From assembly GCA_052143655.1 (NCBI GenBank), contig JBKQSL010000231.1, forward strand, positions 1-16,751: DNA of 16,751 bases, written 5' to 3'. Below the pieces are notes generated by a model. It was not told the DNA's origin and did no database searches. It was given only the letters and a program-made list of their open reading frames with translations. Both the position numbers and the translations under genes were made by a program. Below, piece by piece: positions 8,323 to 15,178 of the stretch; positions within the stretch are counted from its first letter, which is position 1; each line of letters opens with the position of its first letter. Origin of the DNA: CAVSUR01 sp052143655. Its GTDB lineage: Bacteria > Actinomycetota > Actinomycetes > Streptosporangiales > Streptosporangiaceae.

Positions 8323-9891
8323 TCATGCGATCGCTGGGGCTGGCAGCTGGGCGTACTCCGGAGGGCGGGCGGGTACGGGCCGGGTTCCGGGCGCGCCCGG
8401 CCCGGTGTCGGCGGCGGCCAGCCAGCCGACAATCCCTTCGATGGCGTCGCGGCAGGTCCCGCAGCCGGTAGTGGCCCGGGTGCGGGCCGCGATCTCCTCC
8501 ACCCGCCGGGCCCCGTCCTGCCAGGCTGCGCAGATGCCGGCCTTGGTGACGCCATTGCACTGGCAGATGGTCGCCCGCCCGGGAAGCATGGCGGGTGACT
8601 GCGCGGTCGCGGGGACGTTGCGGCGGACCATCAGCAGACAGGCCCGATCCGCCGGGAGGGCCGCGCCGCGGTCGAACAGCTGGATGATCGTGCCGGCGGT
8701 GCGGGTGTCGCCGAGCAGGATCGCCCCGGTCAGCCGGCCGCCGCGGACGACCAGCTTCTGATAGATGCCGCGGGAGCTGTCGGTGAAGCGGATCACCTCG
8801 ACGTCGCCCGCATCGGCAGCATCGCCGGGAGCGTCGTCGTCCTCGTCGGTGGCGGCCTCGCCGAGGCTGGCCATTTCGATGCCCGCGGCCTTGAGGCGGG
8901 TCACGGTCAGCGAGCCCGGGTAGCCCGCCGGTTCACCGGGCCGGGTGATGACCTGTGCGGCGACCCGCGCCTGCTCCCACGCGGGCGCGACGAGCCCGTA
9001 CGTCTGGCCGCGATGCTCGGCGCACTCGCCGATCGCGAAGATGCGCGGATCGGTGACGCTGCGCAGCCGGTCGTCCACCACGACTCCGGCGGAAACGGCC
9101 AGGCCGGCCTCCCGGGCGAGCTGCACCCTGGGGCGGGCGCCGCAGCTCAGCACAAGCAGATCAGCGTCCAGCGCGCTGCCGTCGTCCAGCACAACGCCGC
9201 GGACCCGGTGACTGCCGAGAACTGCCCGCATCCCCGCACCCGGGCGCACCTGCACCCCCAGGGAGCGGGCAGTGCGGGTGAGCACACGCGACGCGCCAGT
9301 GTCGAGCTGGCGTTCCAACAGCCGTGCGCCGCGCTGGATCAGGGTCACCGGCAGGCCACGCCCGGCCAGGCCACGGGCCGTCTCCAGGCCCAGCACCCCC
9401 GCACCGAGCACCACCGCGTGCTCAGCGTTCACCGCGAGCCGGTCGATGGCAACGCAGTCCGCGAGGGTGCGGAAGGCCGCCGCACCCGGCAGCAGCTGCC
9501 CATCGCCGCGGATCAGGCCATCGGCCGGCGGCAGGACCATGCTGCTGCCGGTCGCCAGTACGAGGACGTCGTAAGGCAGCACCCGGGCATCATCGAGATG
9601 CACCCGCCGGGCGAGGCGGTCGATCCTGACCACGGCGGTGCCGGTGCGCAGCGTCACGCCCTGCGCCGCGTACCACCGCTCGCCGGCCAGCTCGATGCTG
9701 CCCGCGCTGGTGACACCCGCCAGCACATTGGACAGCTGCACCCGGTTGTAGGCACCGCCGGGCTCGTCGCCGACCACGGTGATCGCCAGCCGTCGGCCGG
9801 GATCCCGCTCCAGCACCTCCTGAACGAAGCGGCAGCCAGCCATCCCGTTGCCGATGACTACGAGCCGCCGCGGGTAAGAGCCCGGTGTCAT
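8323..9891 (-). CDS. nasC: FAD-dependent electron-transfer subunit of assimilatory nitrate reductase
   Basis: Predicted to pass electrons from NAD(P)H to the molybdenum subunit encoded just upstream. The 522-residue protein has an FAD-binding GNGMAG (residues 14-19), an NAD-binding AVVLGAGVLGLETARGL near 162, and IFAIGECAEHRGQTYGLVAPAW (flavin site). A C-terminal BFD-like [2Fe-2S] domain has C443-x-C445-x31-C477-x2-C480. It parallels the N-terminal half of NirB but lacks a siroheme domain. An acidic insert (DEDDDAPGDAADAGD) sits near residue 350. The ATG overlaps the nasA stop (ATGA), and 16 bases separate its stop from nirB. Naming follows Klebsiella/Amycolatopsis usage (NasC); Bacillus calls the equivalent NasB. 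Confidence 0.87.
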   Translation of the reverse strand: MTPGSYPRRLVVIGNGMAGCRFVQEVLERDPGRRLAITVVGDEPGGAYNRVQLSNVLAGVTSAGSIELAGERWYAAQGVTLRTGTAVVRIDRLARRVHLDDARVLPYDVLVLATGSSMVLPPADGLIRGDGQLLPGAAAFRTLADCVAIDRLAVNAEHAVVLGAGVLGLETARGLAGRGLPVTLIQRGARLLERQLDTGASRVLTRTARSLGVQVRPGAGMRAVLGSHRVRGVVLDDGSALDADLLVLSCGARPRVQLAREAGLAVSAGVVVDDRLRSVTDPRIFAIGECAEHRGQTYGLVAPAWEQARVAAQVITRPGEPAGYPGSLTVTRLKAAGIEMASLGEAATDEDDDAPGDAADAGDVEVIRFTDSSRGIYQKLVVRGGRLTGAILLGDTRTAGTIIQLFDRGAALPADRACLLMVRRNVPATAQSPAMLPGRATICQCNGVTKAGICAAWQDGARRVEEIAARTRATTGCGTCRDAIEGIVGWLAAADTGPGAPGTRPVPARPPEYAQLPAPAIA

Positions 9892-11963
9892 CCGAGCGCC
9901 TCCAGCCGCACGGCGCAGACCTTGAACTCCGGCATCTTCGACACCGGGTCCAGCGCCGGATTCGTGACCAGGTTCACGCAGGACGCCCCGCCCCAGTGGA
10001 ACGGCATGAACACGGTGTCCGGCCGGATCGTCTCGGTGATGCGCACCAGCCCCGCCGCGGCACCGCGGCGGCTCACGACGCGAACCCGGTCGCCCTCCTG
10101 AAGCTGATGCGCTTCGGCCAGGTCGGGGTGCACTTCGACCATCGGCTCCGGCTGCGCCTCGCGCAGCGCCGCAACGCGCCGGGTCTGCGCGCCGGACTGG
10201 TAATGCTGCAGCACCCGGCCAGTCGTGAGATACACCGGGTACTCGGCGTCGAGATCCTCCGCGACCCGGCGGTGCTCGACGGGCACGAAACGTGCCCGCC
10301 TGTCCGGTGTCGCGAAGCCGCCCAGGAACATTCTCGGCGTACCCGGATGGTCAGCTGCGGGGCACGGCCAGAAGACGCCGTCCTCAGCCGCGATACGTTC
10401 ATAGCTGATCCCCGCGTAGTCGGCCGGGCCGCCCGCGCTCGCCCGGCGCAGCTCCCCGAACACCGCCTCGGGCTCGGCGTCCCACTGTCCCGGCGCGTCC
10501 AGCAGACGGGCCAGCGCGGCAATCACCTCCAGGTCGGTCCGCACCCCCGGCGGCGGAGCCGCCGCGCGCTGCCGCAGCAGCACCCGGCCTTCGAGGTTGG
10601 TCATCGTGCCGGCCTCCTCGGCCCACTGCGCGACCGGCAGCACCACATCGGCGACCGCAGCGGTCTCGGACAGCACCAGGTCAGCGACCGCGAGGAAGTC
10701 CAGCGCGGCCAGCCTGCGGCCGATCCGGCCCGACGACGGCGCCGACACCGCGACATTGCTGCCCATCACCAGGAGCGCCCGCGGGCCGCCGGGGGTCCCG
10801 AGCGCGTCCAGCAGCTCGAACGCCGAGCGTCCCGGCCCCGGGATCCGCGACGGGTCGACGCCCCACACCGCCGCGACATGCTCGCGGGCGGCCGGGTCAT
10901 CGATCCGGCGGTAGCCGGGCAGCTGATCGGCCTTCTGCCCGTGCTCGCGCCCGCCCTGCCCGTTCCCCTGGCCGGTCAGGCAGCCGTACCCGCTGCCCGC
11001 GGTACCCGGCAGGCCCAGCGCCAGGGCGAGGTTGATGAGCGCGGAGACCGTGTCGGTGCCCTTGCTGTGCTGTTCGGCGCCGCGACCGGTGAGCACCATC
11101 GCCCGCTCGGCCCCCGCCAGTAGCCGGACCGCGGCGCGCTGCTCGGCGACCGTCACCCCGGTGATCCGCTCCACCCGCTCCGGCCAGTACCCGGCCACCA
11201 CCCGGCGCACCTCGGCGAATCCCGACGTCCGCTCCGCGATGTACGCCTCGTCGACGTGCCCCTCGGCGATCGCGATGTGCAGCAGCCCGTTCGCCAGCGC
11301 CAGGTCAGTCCCCGGCGTAATCTGCAGATGCAGCGTGGCGCGGCGGGCCGTCGGCGTCTGCCGCGGCTCGACCACGATCAGGTCGCCGCCGCCCGCCTGC
11401 TGATCGGACAGCCACCGGGTGAACGGCGGCATCGTCTCAGCAACATTGCTGCCCGCCAGCAGGATGGCGTCGGCCGCGGCGAGATCCTGCAGCGGGAAGG
11501 GCAGCCCGCGGTCGATGCCGAACGCCCGCGCCCCGGCCGCTGCCGCCGAGGACATGCAGAACCGGCCGTTGTAGTCGATATTCGACGTGCACAGCGCCAC
11601 CCGGGCGAACTTGCCCAGCGCATACGCCTTCTCATTCGTCAGGCCGCCACCGCCGAAGACCCCGACGCTGTCGGGTCCGTGCGCCGCCTGGACGCGGCGG
11701 ATCCCGGCAGCTATCCGGGCCAGCGCCGCATCCCAGCTGGCCGCCTCCAGCGGGGCACCGCGGTGTGCCCGGACCAGCGGCGTCGTCAGCCGGCTGGCAG
11801 AATCGAGCAGCTCCGCCGACGTCCACCCCTTCTGGCACAAGCCTCCCCGGTTCGTCGGGAAATCCCGGACCCCAACCTGCAGCCGCCCCCCGGCCCCGCG
11901 CAGCGACATGCCGCACTGCAGCGCGCAGTACGGGCAGTGCGTCAAGACCCCGGCCGCGGACAT
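9888..11963 (-). CDS. nasA: Assimilatory nitrate reductase catalytic subunit (molybdopterin)
   Basis: Reduces nitrate to nitrite in the cytoplasm, using a molybdopterin guanine dinucleotide cofactor and one [4Fe-4S] cluster. From ATG 11963 the protein is 691 residues. The cluster ligands are C10-x2-C13-x3-C17 (THCPYCALQCGM) and C43 (RGGLCQKGW). Next come TSNIDYNGRFCMSSAAAA, where a Cys is placed as Mo ligand, ILLAGSNVAETMPPF, LTGRGAEQHSKGTDT, and the MoCo C-terminal domain with YLTTGRVLQHYQSGAQTRR. All are typical of the NasA/NarB class. A GTG at 12005 would add 14 residues but lies inside the GlnR-like operator, so I prefer ATG 11963, although its ribosome site (GGGGGG) is poor. First gene of the nas-nir-nnaR operon. 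Confidence 0.93.
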   Translation of the reverse strand: MSAAGVLTHCPYCALQCGMSLRGAGGRLQVGVRDFPTNRGGLCQKGWTSAELLDSASRLTTPLVRAHRGAPLEAASWDAALARIAAGIRRVQAAHGPDSVGVFGGGGLTNEKAYALGKFARVALCTSNIDYNGRFCMSSAAAAGARAFGIDRGLPFPLQDLAAADAILLAGSNVAETMPPFTRWLSDQQAGGGDLIVVEPRQTPTARRATLHLQITPGTDLALANGLLHIAIAEGHVDEAYIAERTSGFAEVRRVVAGYWPERVERITGVTVAEQRAAVRLLAGAERAMVLTGRGAEQHSKGTDTVSALINLALALGLPGTAGSGYGCLTGQGNGQGGREHGQKADQLPGYRRIDDPAAREHVAAVWGVDPSRIPGPGRSAFELLDALGTPGGPRALLVMGSNVAVSAPSSGRIGRRLAALDFLAVADLVLSETAAVADVVLPVAQWAEEAGTMTNLEGRVLLRQRAAAPPPGVRTDLEVIAALARLLDAPGQWDAEPEAVFGELRRASAGGPADYAGISYERIAAEDGVFWPCPAADHPGTPRMFLGGFATPDRRARFVPVEHRRVAEDLDAEYPVYLTTGRVLQHYQSGAQTRRVAALREAQPEPMVEVHPDLAEAHQLQEGDRVRVVSRRGAAAGLVRITETIRPDTVFMPFHWGGASCVNLVTNPALDPVSKMPEFKVCAVRLEALG

Positions 11964-11985
11964 CCCCCCACGCTGCCCGGCCCCC

Positions 11986-12023
11986 GTTATCCGGAGTATT
12001 CGCACGCGTTACATTCGCGAAAC
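11986..12023. promoter_or_regulatory. GlnR-type operator (four half-sites at 11-base steps)
   Basis: On the plus strand the sequence reads GTTAT-N6-TATTC-N6-GTTAC-N6-GAAAC with exact six-base gaps. The published actinobacterial GlnR consensus is gTnAC-n6-GaAAC repeated with six-base spacing. The second pair (12008-12023) is a perfect match and the first pair (11986-12001) is degenerate. It ends 23 bases before the nasA ATG at 11963, where control of the whole nitrate assimilation operon would be expected. Confidence 0.72.
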
Positions 12024-12058
12024 GACCACCTCTCCGCCGCGTGGCAAGCCCGGTGCGA

Positions 12059-12405
12059 TCACGCCACCGGGGTCAGCGCCCGGCCTTTGCAGCGGCAGGG
12101 CAGGTTCATGCTGCCGGGGTAGCCCAGCGCCCGGATCTCCGCGAGCAGGCGCAGGACCGGCACTGCCGGGTCCTCGGCCCGGCGGGCGCGCAGGTGATCG
12201 CGATACGGACCGGCCAGCGTGGGCCGGTACTGCGGCGCGCGGACCAGCCGCTCAGGCTCGGCGGCGCGGGCATACCGCCTGACCGTGTTCAGCGACAGGC
12301 CGAGCCGCCGCGAGCATTCCAGCAGGCCCGTGCCCTTGCCCAGCAGAGCCCTCAGCCGAAACCGGCCCGGCGAACGTTCGCCCTCTCTGGCGTGATGCTC
12401 GCGTG
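12059..12405 (-). pseudogene. ISL3-family transposase, C-terminal helix-turn-helix relic
   Basis: The minus-strand frame reads through a helix-turn-helix region (ECSRRLGLSLNTVRRYARAA), RLVRAPQYRPTL, PYRDHLRARRAEDPAVPV and LLAEIRALGYPGSMNL before TGA. I recognise this as the C-terminal part of actinobacterial ISL3 transposases. The start and catalytic core are absent, and the end (PCRCKGRALTPVA) departs from the usual YRYI...GRA, so it is dead. It lies just upstream of the GlnR-like site. The ISL3 N-terminal and middle pieces occur on the same strand ~2.4 kb to the right. Confidence 0.7.
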
Positions 12406-12549
12406 AGCAGGTATAAGGACGGCCTCAGGAGGCCTGACGGCCCGGGGCAGCTGTGTGGGTGAACAGGCCCGGTCCAAGGAGAAAGCGTCTGCCTGTTCCC
12501 AGAACCCGGCTGAACCGCAATCGCCAGGCTGAGCGCCATAAGGCGACTG

Positions 12550-12566
12550 TGGTAGGATACCGGTAT
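12550..12566 (+). promoter_or_regulatory. Extended -10 promoter and operator, RHH antitoxin
   Basis: TGGTAGGAT (12550-12558) is an extended -10, and six bases (accggt) separate it from ATG 12565, predicting a leaderless mRNA. CTGAGC at 12529-12534 is a possible -35 with an 18-base spacer. ATACCGGTAT (12557-12566) is a perfect 10-base palindrome covering the -10 edge, the start point and the start codon, and GGTA-GGA-TACC overlaps it. A ribbon-helix-helix antitoxin dimer would be expected to bind such a site. Confidence 0.58.
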
Positions 12567-12846
12567 GGCATCTCCGGCCAAGCGGAAGGTTTCGGTCACC
12601 ATCGACGCGGATCTTGTCGCGGCGCTGGAAGCTGACAGCGGTACGACGCTATCCGCCGAGGTGAACTCGGCGTTGCGGGCGGAGTTCACCAGGCGCAAAC
12701 GGCAGCAGGCTCTGGCGGATCTTCTCGATCACCTGGCTGACGAGCGAGGCAGGCTGGACACGCCAGAGGACGAGGCCGAGATTGCGCGGTATGTCAGGCT
12801 GCTTGGTGGCAGGGCAGAAGAATCCGGCGAACGGCGGGCCGGCTGA
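12565..12846 (+). CDS. Antitoxin, ribbon-helix-helix (VapB/CcdA-like)
   Basis: A 93-residue antitoxin. The N-terminal KRKVSVTIDADLVAALEADSG is a ribbon-helix-helix strand plus helix, with TTLSAEVNSALRAEFTRRKR as the second helix. The charged C-terminal half (LADLLDHLADERGRLDTPEDEAEIARYVRLLGG) is the expected toxin-binding part. It should repress its own promoter through the palindrome at its start codon. There is no Shine-Dalgarno, and the -10 is six bases from ATG. Its stop overlaps the toxin ATG by one base (TGATG). It differs in fold from the AbrB-type antitoxin near the left end, so the two systems are not recent duplicates. Confidence 0.82.
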   Translation: MASPAKRKVSVTIDADLVAALEADSGTTLSAEVNSALRAEFTRRKRQQALADLLDHLADERGRLDTPEDEAEIARYVRLLGGRAEESGERRAG

Positions 12847-13283
12847 TGCGACTGGTGCTCGATGCCGAGGCAGTGAACGCGCTGCTTGATCCGCGGCATC
12901 CGGCGGAGCGGAAGGCCCGGCGTGCCATGGAAGCGGCGCGCAGGCTGGGCCGCGAGGTCGCGATCGCGACCGGAACCCTTGCCGAGTTGTACCGGGGGGC
13001 AGGGCGCAATCAGGCCCTGGAGGCGCTGCTCGCCCGGGAAGCGGGGGATGGGCTGCTGCTCCGCGACACCGATCGCACCCTGGCTCGCCTCATCGGGGCT
13101 CTTCTCGCTGAGGCGGGTGCGAGTTCCGCGCTTTTCGCGGACGCGCATCCTGTCGCGGTGGCGGTGGAGGCGGGCGGCGGCGTGGTCCAGACCGCCGATC
13201 CCGATGACCTCGCCCGGCTGGCCGCCCCATATCGGACGGTCCTCATCGAGCCGCTGGCCCGGGGTAAGGGCTCATCGGGCTGA
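12846..13283 (+). CDS. vapC: PIN-domain toxin (VapC-like)
   Basis: A 145-residue PIN-domain protein, predicted endoribonuclease toxin. Acidic residues at PIN positions are D6 (LVLDAEAVNALL), E47 (GTLAELYRGAG), D99 (ALFADAHPVAVAV) and D118 (QTADPDDLARLA). ATG overlaps the antitoxin stop (TGATG), so translation is coupled. Compared with the left-hand VapC the sequence is divergent (LAELYRG instead of LAETYSVLTRLP), which fits a separate PIN subgroup. The pair sits among transposon relics and is likely horizontally acquired cargo. Confidence 0.85.
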   Translation: MRLVLDAEAVNALLDPRHPAERKARRAMEAARRLGREVAIATGTLAELYRGAGRNQALEALLAREAGDGLLLRDTDRTLARLIGALLAEAGASSALFADAHPVAVAVEAGGGVVQTADPDDLARLAAPYRTVLIEPLARGKGSSG

Positions 13284-13440
13284 GGCCGTGCCGAGGCTGA
13301 CGCATGGGAATACGACGCTGACACCGGCGAGCTCATCGACTTATCTCTCGCGGGATGACATGACGCAGGTCAAGCACAGCCTCTCGCGTCACTTCGGCCT
13401 GCTGCGCTGACCCTGCGCGTGACGGCATCCGAGAACTCGG

Positions 13441-13470
13441 CGACACTGCTGGCTGATCCGCACAGTGTCG
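13441..13470. repeat. 8-bp inverted repeat CGACACTG/CAGTGTCG
   Basis: CGACACTG (13441-13448) and CAGTGTCG (13463-13470) are perfect inverted arms around a 14-base loop. The same core, CAGTGTC, recurs in the direct repeat 70-90 bases downstream. It could be a terminator after the PIN toxin or part of a transposon end. Confidence 0.5.
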
Positions 13471-13530
13471 TCCCTACGCTGGCTGAGCTCGCTGACCTGG
13501 CGCTGTGCCTGTGCCGCAGACCATCGTGCC

Positions 13531-13562
13531 ACTTCGGACAGTGTCTACTTCGGACAGTGTCT
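13531..13562. repeat. 16-bp perfect tandem duplication
   Basis: The unit ACTTCGGACAGTGTCT occurs twice with no gap (13531-13546 and 13547-13562). It is followed by AC, which starts a third copy. It lies in the gap between the PIN toxin and the methyltransferase end. The origin is uncertain: slippage, an insertion-sequence end or a binding-site iteron. Confidence 0.8.
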
Positions 13563-13626
13563 ACGGAAGCGGCAGGGGTCCAGAGTGACGGCAGGGGATC
13601 GCTCACCGGCCGACCAGTCCCGCGGT

Positions 13627-14286
13627 CTAGATCCGCTTGACTGTCGCGAGCCAGGCCGGTGCGCCGTCGTCGTGAAATCTGGTCTGAACCCGGTCCGGTT
13701 CAATGGCGGCGACATTCCAGCCATTGCCGGAGCTGAACGCCGCTGCCAGCTCTTCCTGACTGACGGGGTGCGGGCCAGTATCAGGACCATCGTCACGGAA
13801 GCACAGCAGATACAGGGTTCCACCGTGTCCGGTCACCGACGCCAGGCTCGCCACGTAGCCGGGCCGTTCGTCGCCGTCGAAGGCGTGGAACAGCCCGCAG
13901 TCCAGCACCGTCTCAAACTTGCGCCCCAAACGCTCCAGCTCCAACGCGTCAGCCGCGGCGAACTTGGCCTTGATCCCGCGGTCGGCGGCCTTCTGCCGGG
14001 CGATCGCCAGTGCCGTCTCAGCCACGTCAACGCCTAGGACCGGCAATCCCAGCGAGGCGACGTGAAGAGCGTTGTCGCCGGTCCCGCAGCCCGCATCGAG
14101 CACCGCTCCGGCAAATCCGCCTCCGGATGCCAACCCCACTACGGCCGGCTGCGGCTGGCCGATATCCCACGGCGCAGGGCCGTCGTGGTACGACGCATCC
14201 CAGGGCTGGCCACTCCGCCGTTCGTGACTGGTCGGATGCCGACCACCGAACGGATCATCAGCGAGGATTCCTGGTCGCTCTGGCAA
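13627..14286 (-). CDS. Class I SAM-dependent methyltransferase
   Basis: A 219-residue Rossmann-fold methyltransferase. Motif I is VLDAGCGTGDNALHVASLG (near residue 62) and motif II is VLGVDVAETALAIARQKA. FAAADALELERLG and FETVLDCGLFHAF are the adenine-binding and motif IV regions. PWDASYHDGPAPWDIGQPQPAV precedes the fold and is typical of small TehB/thiopurine-methyltransferase-like actinobacterial proteins. The start used is TTG 14286, with AGAGG five bases upstream. The first ~25 residues (MPERPGILADDPFGG...) may not be native, because they border transposon debris. The substrate is unknown. It lies on the same strand as the IS relics but between them, so it may be cargo. Confidence 0.82.
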   Translation of the reverse strand: MPERPGILADDPFGGRHPTSHERRSGQPWDASYHDGPAPWDIGQPQPAVVGLASGGGFAGAVLDAGCGTGDNALHVASLGLPVLGVDVAETALAIARQKAADRGIKAKFAAADALELERLGRKFETVLDCGLFHAFDGDERPGYVASLASVTGHGGTLYLLCFRDDGPDTGPHPVSQEELAAAFSSGNGWNVAAIEPDRVQTRFHDDGAPAWLATVKRI

Positions 14287-14361
14287 CTTCGCCTCTTTCC
14301 TGCAGCTGATCTTGCCACTGGGCTGCCTCAGCGTTTTCCGGACAGCGGATTTGGAGCTATG

Positions 14362-14760
14362 TCATGCTGCGCGCTGCCGGTTCAGGTACTCGTCGTGTAC
14401 TTCCCGCGGAGTTCTGTAGCCGAGTGCCGAATGGAAACGGGTCCGATTATACCGGAGCTCGATGTGCCGCGCGATATCGTCACGTGCTTTCCTGGTCGTC
14501 GGGTACACGGTGTCCGAATGAAAGACGGCATCAGCGGGAAGGTTCACATTGCGTGCAGCTATCTGGATAGCACTGGTGATCAGCGGCGTCCGGTAATTGT
14601 CGTCTACCGCCCAGCCGATTACCTTGCGGGCCGCGCAGTCGATCACGGTCGCCAGGAACGCCCAGCCCTGCCGCGTCGGGATATAGGCGATGTCGCCGAC
14701 CATCTTCCGCCCGGGAATCTCAGCGGGGAAGTCGCGGTTCACCAGGTCCGGGATCGGCCC
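14362..14760 (-). pseudogene. IS3-family transposase OrfB, integrase-core relic with internal deletion
   Basis: The frame reads PDLVNRDFPAEIPGRKMVGDIAYIP, FLATVIDCAARKVIGWAVDDNY and PLITSAIQIAARNVNLPADAVFHSD. It then jumps to TVYPTTRKARDDIARHIELRYN and HSALGYRTPREVHDEYLNRQ. This is the C-terminal rve domain of IS3-group transposases. The block between FHSD and the C-terminal helix, which should carry the catalytic Glu and the AESFF-like motif, is missing without loss of frame. The 5' half is replaced by ISL3 sequence, so it is inactive. Beyond the stop, CTGTCCGGAAAAC (minus strand, 14332-14344) resembles sequences found near IS3 ends, so the element may reach to ~14320. Confidence 0.82.
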
Positions 14761-15094
14761 GGCCGGGGTGGCGCCGGCCAGCCAGTACGCGGCGTCGTCG
14801 GCGGTGCGGCCCTGCACCTGGCCCAGCAGGCCCTGCTTTCCGTCCAGGTCGAAGAAGCAGGTGTGCCACCTGTCCGCGAGCACGGTGCACTCCCCGGCCT
14901 GCTGATCAACGGCGCGGCCGGGTCAGCACCGTCTCGTGCACCCGGCCCGAGATCGTGCCGCAGCCCGGGCATGCCGCCGCAGCCGGGTAATCGGTGACCG
15001 CCCATACCTCAAGCGTGCCGTCGGCTCCCTCCTCAGCATCGGTGACCTGCAAGCCCGCCACGCCGAACAGCACGGACGCCGTATCGTGGATCAC
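14761..15094 (-). pseudogene. ISL3-family transposase, N-terminal and middle relics
   Basis: 15094-14912 encodes the N-terminal zinc-finger part: MIHDTASVLFGVAGLQVTD and AACPGCGTISGRVHETVLTRPR, with a C-x2-C. The frame then changes near 14911 into VDQQAGECTVLADRWHTCFFDL, then GKQGLLGQVQGRTADDAAYWLAGATPA, which is from the catalytic region of ISL3 transposases. Much of the protein between these parts, including the second cysteine pair, is deleted. After residue ATPA (14761) the frame continues directly into the IS3 relic, giving a 173-residue chimeric frame (14362-14883). Not functional as a transposase. Confidence 0.8.
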
Positions 15095-15097
15095 GAT

Positions 15098-15157
15098 GCC
15101 CGCGGCTTTCTGATCTCGGATTCTGTGGTAGCGCCCGAGAGCGTGAAAGCCGCGGGC
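15098..15157. repeat. Long hairpin with 13-bp perfect arms
   Basis: GCCCGCGGCTTTC (15098-15110) is exactly complementary to GAAAGCCGCGGGC (15145-15157). Inside, TCTCGG (15114-15119) pairs with CCGAGA (15135-15140), extending the stem past a small internal loop. It sits immediately upstream of the ISL3 N-terminal frame. A palindrome ATCGTG-GAT-CACGAT (15083-15097) overlaps that frame's start codon. It may be an ISL3 end, a terminator or an independent structured element. Confidence 0.65.
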
Positions 15158-15178
15158 TTCCGTATCTCGGCGGCACGC

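Larger units (their letters stand above)
13284..13626. other. Gap without a supported gene; repeats
   Basis: No frame here looks like a known protein. Short frames exist (GTG 13419-13640, 73 residues; ATG 13360-13410), but they resemble no family I know. The first frame overlaps the end of the convergent methyltransferase and includes the direct repeat. The stretch is marked by recurring ACAGTGTC/GACACTGT motifs and is probably degenerate DNA left by mobile elements. Confidence 0.4.

Noticed and set aside
6417..8471. 684-codon plus-strand open frame
   Set aside because: Antisense to nirB; Gly/Ala/Arg/His-rich low-complexity translation typical of GC-rich shadow frames, with no domain.
9885..11123. 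412-codon plus-strand open frame
   Set aside because: Antisense to nasA with the same shadow composition; similar frames lie opposite proS (205-1440), nasC (9013-10101) and the exporter.
11964..12005. GTG 12005 as nasA start
   Set aside because: It lies inside the GlnR-like operator, has no ribosome site and adds residues not typical of the family; ATG 11963 keeps the cysteine motif near the N-terminus.
12369..12382. 14-bp palindrome GGCGAACGTTCGCC as a LexA/SOS box
   Set aside because: Actinobacterial LexA sites need GAAC-N4-GTTC; here the half-sites abut. It lies within the ISL3 relic and is probably coincidental.
12252..12698. 148-codon minus-strand open frame
   Set aside because: Out of frame with the ISL3 relic and antisense to the RHH antitoxin start; composition is that of a shadow.
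13419..13640. 73-codon plus-strand gene
   Set aside because: No recognisable family, no clear ribosome site, includes the tandem duplication and overlaps the methyltransferase end.
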